Assembly (NCBI GenBank): GCA_030824515.1
Contig: JAVBXN010000011.1
Location: 1-64,000 of the forward strand
Reading direction: 5' to 3'
From: Pelobacter sp.
GTDB lineage: Bacteria; Desulfobacterota; Desulfuromonadia; Geobacterales; Pseudopelobacteraceae
Length of the DNA stretch: 64,000 nt
The position numbers were made by a program, and so were the translations under genes. Positions 40,831 to 49,322 of this stretch are shown piece by piece. How positions within the stretch are numbered: position 1 is the first letter of the stretch; every line of letters begins with the position of its first letter. The notes beneath the pieces were generated by a model. The model saw nothing but the letters and a program-made list of their open reading frames with translations, did not search any database and was not told the origin of the DNA.

Positions 40831-42141
40831 ATGAACCGGAAAATACTTTCCATATACCTGCTGCTGCAGGTGATTCTGAGCATGGCGGCGCTCGGCGCTG
40901 CCGAGGCCGAAGTGCAGCTGACACTGGTTCCGGAGGGCGGCAATGTTTTCATGCTCCGTGGCAGCGGACTCAAAAACCTCGCCGCGCTCGATTTCGAATT
41001 CTCCTACGATGCGGCCGCCATGAGGAATCCGCTGGCGGTCCGGGGGGAACTGATCCCGCCCGATGCGATCTTCGACTTCAACCCCTCCCTGCCGGGAGAA
41101 ATACGCCTTTTTACCCGGATCTCCAAAAAGGCGATCAACGGCAGCGGCACAATCGCCAGGCTCATATTCGAAGGGGTGGAAAATGCCGAAGGCCGCATCC
41201 TGAACATGAGCGCCAACCTGGTTTCGGTGACGGCAACACCGGTGACCGCCACGGTGCGGATCATGAGCAGAGCCCAGCAGCCACCTGCTCCGCAGCCTGA
41301 AACGTCCCCGGCAGCCACACCCGAGAACGTTGCGACGGACGTCGAGCCACCTGTACGGCAGGTCGCGAACGATTCCCGGACGCTCACGACAGCTGCAGCG
41401 GCTTCAACCATGCCGGGAGCAGTGACGATGCCGCCAAGCCAGCCTGAAAATGAAAGCGGCGCGACTCCGGCAGTCACCGCCGCCACAGAAGCGCCGCCCC
41501 CCGTACAACAGCCGGCAGCTGCGCCGCCACGGCAGCGCGAAGTACCGGAAACGGTAAAACCGGAGCCAGCGGTTCCGCTGAAAAGCGTGAGCTACCCGGA
41601 CATGTTGGATCGCATCCGGGAATATGACGGCCCGAGAACGCCACAGGCGTTGGCCGCACTGTTCGCCCCGGCTTCCGGACAGATGGTCCGGCAGGAGCCC
41701 GATGCAGCTCTCTCGGACGGTGAAAGTGTCGTCAGGCTCCGGATAGATCTGCCGCTGACGCTGAAAGAGACCCCCAGCTTCTCGTTGCGCAGAGCCAGCA
41801 TGATTACCCTGCAGCACGCCGAAGACGGAAGCTGGCTGATTGAGGCCAGACCGGCCAGGGACAGTATCGATGCCCGGCTTACGGTCAATGCCGGTGCAAG
41901 CACGATCCTGTTTCCGCTGCTGGTGGCCCCGGCGCTGGAGCCGGCCCTGCCGGCCGCGTACGGTTCGGCTGAGGAGGCATTTCTGCGCTACCTCAAGCCG
42001 GATGGCCCACAAAAAGATCCGCGCTTCGATCTGAACCATGACGGAAAGATCGATCACATCGACGACTACATCCTTACCGTCAACTATCTGGTGGAACGAA
42101 ACGGTTCCGCCCCGAAAACGGCCGGGGAAAAGCAGCCGTAA
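40831..42141 (+). CDS. secreted cohesin-like protein with C-terminal dockerin-like motif
   Basis: A 436-residue exported protein (signal about 1-26, ending AEAE). Residues about 28-140 look like a cohesin/carbohydrate-binding beta sandwich (ALDFEFSYDAAAMRN, GTIARLIFEGVEN). A long Pro/Ala/Thr linker (about 145-260) follows, then a beta domain and, near 395-425, one EF-hand-like dockerin half (DLNHDGKIDHIDDYIL). Cohesin and dockerin signatures in one chain outside cellulosomes suggest self-assembly or docking of surface proteins; this is an inference. GGAG precedes the ATG. It lies 35 bp after the propeller gene. Confidence 0.65.
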   Translation: MNRKILSIYLLLQVILSMAALGAAEAEVQLTLVPEGGNVFMLRGSGLKNLAALDFEFSYDAAAMRNPLAVRGELIPPDAIFDFNPSLPGEIRLFTRISKKAINGSGTIARLIFEGVENAEGRILNMSANLVSVTATPVTATVRIMSRAQQPPAPQPETSPAATPENVATDVEPPVRQVANDSRTLTTAAAASTMPGAVTMPPSQPENESGATPAVTAATEAPPPVQQPAAAPPRQREVPETVKPEPAVPLKSVSYPDMLDRIREYDGPRTPQALAALFAPASGQMVRQEPDAALSDGESVVRLRIDLPLTLKETPSFSLRRASMITLQHAEDGSWLIEARPARDSIDARLTVNAGASTILFPLLVAPALEPALPAAYGSAEEAFLRYLKPDGPQKDPRFDLNHDGKIDHIDDYILTVNYLVERNGSAPKTAGEKQP

Positions 42142-42178
42142 AAGCAGGTGCAGAGATTCTTTGCAAAGGAATGATCCC

Positions 42179-42763
42179 ATGAAACGAAATATACTGGCAG
42201 GCGCCATCCTGATACTGCTGGCAATCCTGACCCAACCCGGCCTTTCCCTGGGCGCCACGCCGGCAAAACCGGCCACGGTACGCGTCCAGCTGCAGGACCT
42301 GCCGCTATTGGACCAGGATGGCAGGCAATTGCGCTTCAAAAGCGACGTGATCGGTGACAAACTGGTGGCGATCACCTTCACCTACACCACCTGCACGACG
42401 ATCTGCCCGATCCTGGATTCGATTTTCGTCAAGCTGCAGGACAAGCTGCCCGGCCGTCTCGGCAAGGATGTTTTTCTGGTGACCGTCAGCATCGATCCGG
42501 TCAACGACATTCCGCCGCGGCTCAAGTCCTATGCCGGCAAGCTGAAAGCCAGGCCGGGCTGGAGTTTCATGACCGGCAACAAGGTCAACGTGGACAAAGT
42601 GCTGGTCGGACTGGACATGTTCAGCGCCGACATCCTCAACCATACCCCCTCGATACTGGTCGGAGACGGCAAATCCGGGGTCTGGAGACGCTTCTACGGC
42701 TTTCCTTCCGCGGACAAGCTGCTGGCCGCGCTGAACGAGCTGTCCGCGGCCCGTTCCAGATAA
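42179..42763 (+). CDS. SCO1/SenC-family copper chaperone, first copy
   Basis: A 194-residue exported thioredoxin-fold protein with an N-terminal signal or anchor (about 1-24). The copper-binding CxxxC pair is CTTICP and the distal histidine lies in NHTPSILV, both as in Sco proteins, which deliver copper to periplasmic oxidases. ATG 42179 is preceded by AAAGGA; the frame upstream overlaps the cohesin gene and is not coding. With a second Sco gene directly downstream and a multicopper oxidase in the divergent operon, copper delivery to that oxidase is the natural guess, since no cytochrome oxidase gene is visible. Confidence 0.9.
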   Translation: MKRNILAGAILILLAILTQPGLSLGATPAKPATVRVQLQDLPLLDQDGRQLRFKSDVIGDKLVAITFTYTTCTTICPILDSIFVKLQDKLPGRLGKDVFLVTVSIDPVNDIPPRLKSYAGKLKARPGWSFMTGNKVNVDKVLVGLDMFSADILNHTPSILVGDGKSGVWRRFYGFPSADKLLAALNELSAARSR

Positions 42764-42782
42764 AGATATCGGGAGCACTGAA

Positions 42783-43382
42783 ATGAACCTGCTCAAAACC
42801 ATGATCTGCGTTGCCCTGCTGTTTTGCGCTCTGGCGATTCCTTCTCAGGCAGCAACGGCGCTGCCGGGTGCAAAGGATAGCGATGCTGCCAGGCGCGCTT
42901 ACTTCACCGACCTCAAGGTCATCAGCAACGAGGGGCGGGAACTGCGCTTCTACTCCGATATCCTCAGGGACAAAACCGTCCTGATCAGCTTCTACTACCT
43001 GGACTGCGGCACCGTCTGCCCGCTGCAAAACAAGGTGCTGGCCGAGCTGCAGAACCTGCTGGGAGAGCGGCTGGGCAAGGACATCCTGGTCCTGTCCATA
43101 TCGGTCGATCCGGCCCGCGACAATCCCGAACTGGTCAAAGCCTATGCCAGGTCCTGGAACGCCAGGGCGGGCCGGCTGTTTCTGACCGGCAGCAAGCTCA
43201 ACGTGGACTGGATCAACTACAAGCTGGGCTATTACACCGAGGATCCCCCCACCCACAAGGCCACCTATCTGCTGGGCAATGTGAAGTCAGGGCACTGGAT
43301 GACCGTGCGCCCCGACACCAAGGCCAGGGTGCTGGCGGACAACCTGCTGAAACTGGCGGAGGGACAGAATGCCGCGCGCTGA
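42783..43382 (+). CDS. SCO1/SenC-family copper chaperone, second copy
   Basis: A 199-residue exported protein, signal about 1-23 (ending SQAAT). CGTVCP supplies the two cysteines and THKATYLLG the distal histidine, so all copper ligands are present. It differs clearly from the copy 20 bp upstream, so the pair is either an old duplication or two specialised chaperones (for example a copper carrier and a thiol reductant). Its 3' end overlaps the cytochrome/binding-protein fusion gene by 14 bp, implying translational coupling. Confidence 0.9.
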   Translation: MNLLKTMICVALLFCALAIPSQAATALPGAKDSDAARRAYFTDLKVISNEGRELRFYSDILRDKTVLISFYYLDCGTVCPLQNKVLAELQNLLGERLGKDILVLSISVDPARDNPELVKAYARSWNARAGRLFLTGSKLNVDWINYKLGYYTEDPPTHKATYLLGNVKSGHWMTVRPDTKARVLADNLLKLAEGQNAAR

Positions 43383-44982
43383 CACTTCGAACCGCTGCCG
43401 GACGGCACTGATCATCCTGCTGGCGCTGCTGAGCCTGCCTTTGCTCTGCGCACAAAAAGCCGCTGCCGCTCCGCTGACCCCGCAGGAGGAACGCGGCCGA
43501 CAGGTCTATGTCAACGGCGCCAGCCCGTCCGGCGTCCCGATCCTGGCCTATTTCGGCAAGGACCTGCTGGAAGTGCCGGGAGAATCGGCCACCTGCGCCA
43601 GCTGTCACGGATATGACGGACTGGGGCGGACCGAAAGCGGCGTGATCCCCTCCAACATCACCTGGCCCCGGATCATGAAGAGCTATGGACATATCCACCC
43701 AGACGGCCTGGAGCATGGCCCCTTCACGGTGGAGAGCCTGAAGAGCTACATGGAGGATGGCATCTACCCCGGCGGTAGGCAGGGCGACCCGTCGATGCCG
43801 GTTTACCGGATCGATGCCCGGGATCTGGACGATCTGATCGCCTACCTGAAAAGACTCGACAGCTATCTGGACCCGGGCATCAGCGATTCGCGGATCAGAG
43901 TCGGCACGCTGCTGCCATCCGGGGGCCCTTCGGCTGAACTGGGCGAGGTGATGCGACGGACTATCGAGGCATATTTCAGTGACATTAACACCCGGGGCGG
44001 GATTTATGGCCGCAGCCTGACACTGACGACGGGCAGGCCCCGCACGACGGCCGACATGTCGCGCTTCCTGCGATCAATGGCTCCGGAACAGGAAGTCTTT
44101 GCGCTGGTCAACAGCTTTACGCCCGCAATGGAATCGGAGCTGGGCAACCTGATCGAAGAACAGCACCTGCCGCTGATCGCCCCCTTCTCGCTTTTCCCGA
44201 TCGAAGACCAGCTGCTGCACCGCTACCGCTTCTACCTGTACGCCGGACTGCGGGAACAGATCCTGGTGCTGGCGCGCCATGCCACCAACAGCCTGCCGCT
44301 GAAAAATCCGCGCATACAGATCCTTTACCCGGAACGGGAGGGGCTGGCCGGTATGCTGGCAACGGCCGAGGAGATTTTCCGGTCCAAGGGGTGGAAGGAC
44401 ATCTCCCGGACAGGTTACACAGCCGCTGGCGAAATTCCGGCCGCGGCGCTGGAGCGGCTGCGCGACGGCGGATCCGACCTGTTGCTGTTTCTGGGAGGAG
44501 AAACCGAGGCCGGAACATTGTTTAAAGCATTGGGCGACGGCGGATGCGCGACCACACTGCTGATGCCGGGCGTGCCGGCGGGAAAAGCCATCTACAGCAT
44601 TCCGCTATCCTGCAAGGACAAGGTCTGGCTCTCGTTTCCGTCACTGCCCGACGACCGCAAGGAGTGGGGTTTGAGCGAATTCCGGGCCATGGCCGCCCGG
44701 CAGCAGCTGGCGGTAACCCATCCGACGGCACAGCTGGCAGCCTACTCGGCGGCCAAGATCCTGGTGGAGGGGTTGCGCCGGGCCGGCCGCAACCTGAGCC
44801 GCGAAAGGCTGCTGGAAGCGTTGGAAGGCATCTTTGAATTCGATACCGGGCTAACCCCGCTGGTCTCCTACAACAAAAACCGCCGCATCGGGGCGCTGGG
44901 AGCCCATATCGTCGGGGTCGATCCGCTGCAGGCGGGCAGCAACGGGTTCTTCATCCCGCGCGGCTGGATAGCGGCCCAATGA
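43369..44982 (+). CDS. cytochrome c fused to a periplasmic amino-acid-type binding protein
   Basis: A 537-residue periplasmic protein with signal about 1-34. A monoheme cytochrome c domain (about 38-160) has heme motif CASCH (Cys76, Cys79, His80) and a likely axial Met143 (DPSMPVY). It is joined to a type-1 periplasmic binding protein fold (about 170-525; RVGTLLPSGGPSAELG, FFIPRGW) as in branched-chain amino-acid or ligand-sensing receptors. No matching LIV permease is present; the nearby ABC genes are FtsX/LolD-like instead. The fusion may couple ligand binding to electron transfer or act as a redox-linked receptor, which is speculation. The order within the operon is fixed by overlaps. Confidence 0.8.
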   Translation: MPRADTSNRCRTALIILLALLSLPLLCAQKAAAAPLTPQEERGRQVYVNGASPSGVPILAYFGKDLLEVPGESATCASCHGYDGLGRTESGVIPSNITWPRIMKSYGHIHPDGLEHGPFTVESLKSYMEDGIYPGGRQGDPSMPVYRIDARDLDDLIAYLKRLDSYLDPGISDSRIRVGTLLPSGGPSAELGEVMRRTIEAYFSDINTRGGIYGRSLTLTTGRPRTTADMSRFLRSMAPEQEVFALVNSFTPAMESELGNLIEEQHLPLIAPFSLFPIEDQLLHRYRFYLYAGLREQILVLARHATNSLPLKNPRIQILYPEREGLAGMLATAEEIFRSKGWKDISRTGYTAAGEIPAAALERLRDGGSDLLLFLGGETEAGTLFKALGDGGCATTLLMPGVPAGKAIYSIPLSCKDKVWLSFPSLPDDRKEWGLSEFRAMAARQQLAVTHPTAQLAAYSAAKILVEGLRRAGRNLSRERLLEALEGIFEFDTGLTPLVSYNKNRRIGALGAHIVGVDPLQAGSNGFFIPRGWIAAQ

Positions 44983-45001
44983 TGCAGTTCCGGAGAAATT
45001 G

Positions 45002-45310
45002 ATGACCCTGCGCGCCTCAACCATATTCGCCACATATACGGCACTGGGCCTTTTGTTGCTGGCAGTGATCGTCATCGACTCTTCCTCGCGCTCCGTAACC
45101 GACCGGCAGAATCTTGAAGAGCGGCGGGCGCTGGTAAAGAGCCTTTCGCTGACCGACCTGGTCCTGTTCACCGATGCGCGCTACACCCGCCATCCGTCGA
45201 TGGCGGACCGCCATACACCTTTTCAGGACTACCCGCTCTCGCTGGAGCACTTTCCCTCCGGTTCCCTGATCCCCCCGCCCCCCCATGTGAGGTCCTATGG
45301 CAAATATTGA
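45002..45310 (+). CDS. small single-pass membrane protein, unknown
   Basis: A 102-residue protein with one N-terminal transmembrane helix (about 6-26) and a hydrophilic, probably periplasmic tail containing a Pro-rich stretch (IPPPPHVRSYGKY). I recognise no family. ATG 45002 is favoured over the in-frame TTG one codon earlier; GGAG lies upstream. Its end overlaps the ABC permease gene by 14 bp, so it is probably an accessory subunit or substrate-handling protein of that transporter. Confidence 0.55.
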   Translation: MTLRASTIFATYTALGLLLLAVIVIDSSSRSVTDRQNLEERRALVKSLSLTDLVLFTDARYTRHPSMADRHTPFQDYPLSLEHFPSGSLIPPPPHVRSYGKY

Positions 45311-46430
45311 AAAGCAGCGCGCGATCATAGATTTCACGCTGGCATCGCTGATGCGCAGGAAGGGCAAGAATGCGGCGCTGCTGGTGGTTTATACCCTGGT
45401 GGTGGCCGCGCTGGCCTCGGTCATGTTTCTCACCAAAAGCATCCGCTCGGAAGCCGCGGCGGTGCTGGTCGATGCGCCGGAACTGGTGGTGCAGCGGATG
45501 GTGGCCGGCCGCCACGAAATGATTCCGCTCAGCTACATCGAAAAGATCGCCTCGATTCGCGGTGTCAAGTCGGTCAGGGGCAGACTGTGGGGCTATTATT
45601 ACGACCCGGTTTTCGGTGCCAATTACACGCTGCTGGTCCCGCAGGAGTCCCCTCCCGAAGAGGGCAAGGTAGCCGTCGGCCAGGGAGTGGCGCGCAGCGC
45701 CCTGGCCGAAGTGGACAACATCATGCCGTTTCGCACCAGCCAGGGCGCCCTGTTCACGTTGACCGTAGCCAGGGTGCTGCCGGCCGGCACGGAGCTGGTT
45801 TCCTCGGACCTGGTCCTGCTCTCCGCGGCCGATTTCAAGACTCTGTTCGGCATACCCGACGGCATGGCCACCGACCTGGTGGCCGAGGTTTCCAACCCGT
45901 CCGAGATCCCGACCATCGCCGCCAAGATCGCCAGGCTACTGCCCGACACCCGCCCGATTGCCAGGGACGAAATTCTGCGCACCTACGATGCGATCTTCAA
46001 CTGGCGCAGCGGCATCCTGCTGGCGATCCTGTCCGGGGCGCTGCTGGCGTTCTTCATTTTTGCCTGGGACAAGGCCACCGGGCTGTCGGCCGAGGAACGA
46101 CGGGAGATCGGCATCCTGAAAGCGATCGGCTGGGACGTGGGCGACGTGCTGATGATGAAACTCTGGGAAGGAGCGGCCCTGTCGCTGACCGCCTTCGTGA
46201 CCGGCGTAATCCTGGCCTGGCTGCATGTATTTGCCGGCGGGGCGGCGCTTTTCGTGCCGGTGCTGAAGGGGTGGTCGGTGCTGTACCCCTCTTTCCGCCT
46301 GACTCCCTCGATCGACCTGATGCAGCTGGCGGTGCTGTTTTTTCTGACCGTGATTCCCTACACCGTCGCAACCATCGTTCCCTGCTGGCGGGCGGCCACC
46401 GCCGCGCCGGACTCGGTCATGAGAGGCTAG
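45297..46430 (+). CDS. FtsX/MacB-type ABC transporter permease
   Basis: A 377-residue inner-membrane protein: one N-terminal helix (about 25-46), a periplasmic domain (about 50-235), then three helices (about 240-260, 285-315, 335-360). The loop EERREIGILKAIGWDVGDV is the coupling region typical of FtsX-like permeases. Such permeases work by mechanotransmission in lipoprotein release or export rather than as import channels. The ATPase gene follows after 3 bp. In context it may help mature or release the large secreted proteins of the divergent operon; this is inference only. Confidence 0.88.
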   Translation: MANIEKQRAIIDFTLASLMRRKGKNAALLVVYTLVVAALASVMFLTKSIRSEAAAVLVDAPELVVQRMVAGRHEMIPLSYIEKIASIRGVKSVRGRLWGYYYDPVFGANYTLLVPQESPPEEGKVAVGQGVARSALAEVDNIMPFRTSQGALFTLTVARVLPAGTELVSSDLVLLSAADFKTLFGIPDGMATDLVAEVSNPSEIPTIAAKIARLLPDTRPIARDEILRTYDAIFNWRSGILLAILSGALLAFFIFAWDKATGLSAEERREIGILKAIGWDVGDVLMMKLWEGAALSLTAFVTGVILAWLHVFAGGAALFVPVLKGWSVLYPSFRLTPSIDLMQLAVLFFLTVIPYTVATIVPCWRAATAAPDSVMRG

Positions 46431-46433
46431 CCG

Positions 46434-47120
46434 ATGATCATCCTGAACCAGGTATCCAAGGTTTTCAACAAGGGCAAACAGAACGAATTCGTTTCGCTGC
46501 GGGAGATCAGCATCACGATCCCGCGGCAGCAGGTCACGGTACTTAAAGGTCCCAGCGGCTCGGGCAAGACCACGCTTCTAAGCATCATCGGCGGCATGTC
46601 GCGCCCAACTTCCGGCCGCGTCACGCTGGACGGGCGCGAGACAACCAGCCTGCCGGAGCGTTTTCTGGCGGCGCTGCGCCGTGAGACCTTCGGCTTCATC
46701 TTCCAGCAGTTCAACCTGATCAACGGCATCAGCATCCTCGAAAATGTGATGCTGCCGGCCGTACCCAACGGTGAACGCCATGCGCCACTAAAGGGTCGCG
46801 CCATGGATCTGCTGGCCATGTTCGGACTGGAGGCCAGGGCCGCAACACGGGTCGAGCTGCTTTCCGGAGGAGAGATGCAGCGCGTGGCCATCGCCCGGGC
46901 CCTGATCAACAACCCGCGAGTCATCATCGCCGATGAACCGACCGCCCATCTAGACTCGAAACTTTCGGGCGAACTGATCACGATCATAGGGCGGCTCAAG
47001 CAGGAAGGAAGAACCATTATCATGGCCAGCCACGACCCGCTGGTCTGCGACGCCGCAGTGGTGGACAACCTGGTCGAGATCCGCGACGGCGAAATTAGCG
47101 ACTCCGCTCCGGCGAAATGA
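46434..47120 (+). CDS. ABC transporter ATP-binding protein (LolD/MacB type)
   Basis: A 228-residue ATPase with Walker A GPSGSGKTT, Q-loop FQQFNL, signature LSGGEMQRVAIARAL, Walker B VIIADEPTAHLD and H-loop MASHDPL, all intact. It pairs with the FtsX-type permease upstream and overlaps the downstream membrane-protein gene by four bases (ATGA). One ATPase and one permease gene suggest a homodimeric permease, or a heterodimer with the unusual membrane protein encoded next. Confidence 0.93.
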   Translation: MIILNQVSKVFNKGKQNEFVSLREISITIPRQQVTVLKGPSGSGKTTLLSIIGGMSRPTSGRVTLDGRETTSLPERFLAALRRETFGFIFQQFNLINGISILENVMLPAVPNGERHAPLKGRAMDLLAMFGLEARAATRVELLSGGEMQRVAIARALINNPRVIIADEPTAHLDSKLSGELITIIGRLKQEGRTIIMASHDPLVCDAAVVDNLVEIRDGEISDSAPAK

Positions 47121-48109
47121 TCCTGCACCCGGCTGTCATAGCGTTGATCTGCGGTTCGCTGCTGACCAGCGCGATCATGCTCTACGCCTCCTTTTTCGCG
47201 CTGCGGATAATCCGCCGCTGGGATCTGGCCAGCGGCAGCGAACTGCAACTGGAACTGGAGCACCGCACCTACCTGATTTCAACTATCATGGCCTGCGGCA
47301 TGGTCTTCCAGGCCCTTTCTCTGTTTCTCTTCATCCACACCGCCGACAGCCTCAGCACGCTTTTCAAGGGAGCCATGTGCGCCGCCGGAACCCTCAACCT
47401 GAACATGTTCGGCTATCCGCTGCTGCTGCTGAAACTGGCCATCTTCCTGCTGGCCGGCCTCTGGCTGATCATCAACCACAGCGACAACCGGGGTTACGAC
47501 TATCCGCTGATCCGGGTCAAATACCTGCTGCTGCTGGGCATAACCCCGCTGATGGTGGCCGAGTCGCTGCTGCTGGGACTGTACTTCGGGCTGATGAAAC
47601 CGCACGTGATCACCTCCTGCTGCGGGAGCCTGTTCGGGTCTGAAGCAAAAGGCCTGGCCCCCGCGCTAGCGCTGGTCCCGGAGGTTCCGCTGCTGGCCGT
47701 TTTGGCCACGGTAGTGACAGCCCTGCTGTTATCAGGCGCCGGCTACCTCCGCAGCGGCCGGGGCGCCGTCCTCTTTTCGGTTCTGTCGCTGACGGCTTTC
47801 CTGTGCGGAACCGTGGCGCTGTTTTCGGCCCTGCCGGTGTACATCTACGCGCTCCCCAGCCATCACTGCCCCTTCTGCATGCTGCAGCGCGACTACGGCT
47901 TCACAGGGTATGTTTACTATGCCACGCTGCTGGGGGGGGCGGTCAGCGGGATCGGCGCCGGAATCCTGCAGCGCTTCCGCCGCATAGGGAGCCTGGCTTC
48001 GCTGCCGGCTTTCCAACGCAGCCTGGTCATCGGCGCCATGCTGCTGTTTGCGGTTTTTATGGCGCTTGCCTTCTGGCAGGTATGGTTTTCGGAGTTGCGG
48101 CTGACCTAG
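47117..48109 (+). CDS. polytopic membrane protein with CPFC motif, unknown
   Basis: A 330-residue protein with about eight transmembrane helices. Cysteine motifs stand out: ITSCCGSLF near 170 and SHHCPFCMLQRDYGFTGY near 255, the latter placed at the end of a helix as in membrane thiol oxidoreductases of the DsbB/VKOR kind, although overall family membership is not clear to me. Translation is coupled to the ATPase gene (ATGA). It is last in the plus-strand operon; with two Sco-type thioredoxin-fold proteins upstream, a role in thiol or copper redox balance at the membrane is plausible. About 95 bp follow before the next promoter and operon. Confidence 0.6.
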   Translation: MILHPAVIALICGSLLTSAIMLYASFFALRIIRRWDLASGSELQLELEHRTYLISTIMACGMVFQALSLFLFIHTADSLSTLFKGAMCAAGTLNLNMFGYPLLLLKLAIFLLAGLWLIINHSDNRGYDYPLIRVKYLLLLGITPLMVAESLLLGLYFGLMKPHVITSCCGSLFGSEAKGLAPALALVPEVPLLAVLATVVTALLLSGAGYLRSGRGAVLFSVLSLTAFLCGTVALFSALPVYIYALPSHHCPFCMLQRDYGFTGYVYYATLLGGAVSGIGAGILQRFRRIGSLASLPAFQRSLVIGAMLLFAVFMALAFWQVWFSELRLT

Positions 48110-48159
48110 TTTCCGGTTGTTGATCTGCCCGCTGCCCGATCTAACTCCAGGTTTCATGT

Positions 48160-48187
48160 TTGAATTTCTCCGGTTAACTGTTAGTAT
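48160..48187 (+). promoter_or_regulatory. candidate sigma-70 promoter of the DUF4398-cupin-rhodanese operon
   Basis: TTGAAT (48160-48165) and TAGTAT (48182-48187), spacer 16 bp, ending 30 bp before the ATG at 48218. Confidence 0.45.
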
Positions 48188-48217
48188 CGGCAAACAAATA
48201 CTTTCATGGGAGGCACT

Positions 48218-48589
48218 ATGCGAATACATCGGATACTGATCAGCGGGGCGCTGCTGCTGGCTGCCGCGACCGCCCAGGCCGCTCCGGCCGAGCAGCAGCT
48301 CAAGCAGCTGGAACAGCGCGCCGCCAAGGCGGCTGAATCGACCGCCGGGGAATACGCCAAAGACGGCCTGAACGCGGCCGGCGCCAACATTGCGGCTGCC
48401 AGGGCGGCACTGGCGGCCGGCAGGGAACGGGAAGCCATCCAGCAGGCGGAACTGGCCGAAGCGCGCCTCAATGCGGCCGAAGCCAGAGCGGCCGAAAAGG
48501 AGATGGTTGAAAAGGTGGCGGTGCGCCGCTCCGAACTGAAGAAAGCGGAAGCGCTGCTGGAACGTTATCGCCAGGGGGAGGTCAACTGA
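48218..48589 (+). CDS. DUF4398 exported helical protein
   Basis: A 123-residue protein with signal peptide about 1-20 (ending AQAAP) and an Ala/Glu-rich helical hairpin of the DUF4398 type (pattern AAxAALAAGREREAIQQAELAEARLNAAE). The start is the ATG preceded by GGGAGG; an earlier in-frame ATG at 48206 lies upstream of that site. DUF4398 proteins occur in the envelope, often with OmpA-like or other coiled-coil proteins. The next gene, also an exported coiled coil, starts two bases after its stop. Confidence 0.75.
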   Translation: MRIHRILISGALLLAAATAQAAPAEQQLKQLEQRAAKAAESTAGEYAKDGLNAAGANIAAARAALAAGREREAIQQAELAEARLNAAEARAAEKEMVEKVAVRRSELKKAEALLERYRQGEVN

Positions 48590-48590
48590 T

Positions 48591-49322
48591 ATGAAAACAC
48601 GCCTTCTGATCCTGATCACAACCCTCTGCCTTTCCGCTTCGGCGGCGCTTGCCGCTGAAAAGAACAAAGCACTGATGCAGTTGGACACGGCGCGCGCCGC
48701 CGTCGAAGCCATGGCCGCCAAGGCCGCTGACAACAGGGAAGCCGCCGCCGGCCTGGAGCTGGCCCGGGCAGCCATCAAAAAAGGGGCCGATGCCGCCGAG
48801 AAGGGGCGGCAGATGTTCGGTTTCGGCGGCATCAAGCCGGAAGCCGAACAGGAGGTCAAGAATTATGCCGACATAGCCGAACTGGAAACGGCCGCGGTGG
48901 CTTCAAGGCTGGAGAAGGGACGCTCGGCGGCCGAGCTGGAAGCGCTGGACAAGCAGCTGGCCGGTGTCAAGGCCAGGATAAAGCTTTTCGAGGATCGTAA
49001 GGCCGAGCTGGAGAAGTACAAGGCCGAAGCCGCCAAATGCCAGGGCGCCGCCGGGGAGATCGAAACCCTCAAGGCCGAAAAGGCACGGCTCTCCGCCAGG
49101 AGTGACAAGCAAGAGGCCGAGATCAGGGAGTTGAAGGCCCGCCTGGAAGAGGCCGCCAAAGCGAACGTCTGCAAGGAAGCAGCGCCAACGGCCGCACCTG
49201 TGAAAACGCTGCCGGCACCGGCCGAGACCCCGGCCGCAAAAGAGCCCGTCCCCGCCAAGCCGCTTCCGACGGTGGAAATCCCGGACGCGCAGGAACCGGC
49301 TCCGGCGGTGAAAGCCCCTTGA
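48591..49322 (+). CDS. exported coiled-coil protein, DUF4398-related
   Basis: A 243-residue exported protein: signal about 1-22 (ending ALAAE), an Ala-rich helical region (about 25-100) resembling the upstream DUF4398 protein, a Lys/Glu-rich coiled coil (about 105-195) and a Pro/Ala-rich tail (about 200-243). No enzymatic motif. It probably has a structural role in the periplasm. The stop codon overlaps the TTG start of the cupin gene (TTGA), so translation is coupled. Confidence 0.6.
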   Translation: MKTRLLILITTLCLSASAALAAEKNKALMQLDTARAAVEAMAAKAADNREAAAGLELARAAIKKGADAAEKGRQMFGFGGIKPEAEQEVKNYADIAELETAAVASRLEKGRSAAELEALDKQLAGVKARIKLFEDRKAELEKYKAEAAKCQGAAGEIETLKAEKARLSARSDKQEAEIRELKARLEEAAKANVCKEAAPTAAPVKTLPAPAETPAAKEPVPAKPLPTVEIPDAQEPAPAVKAP

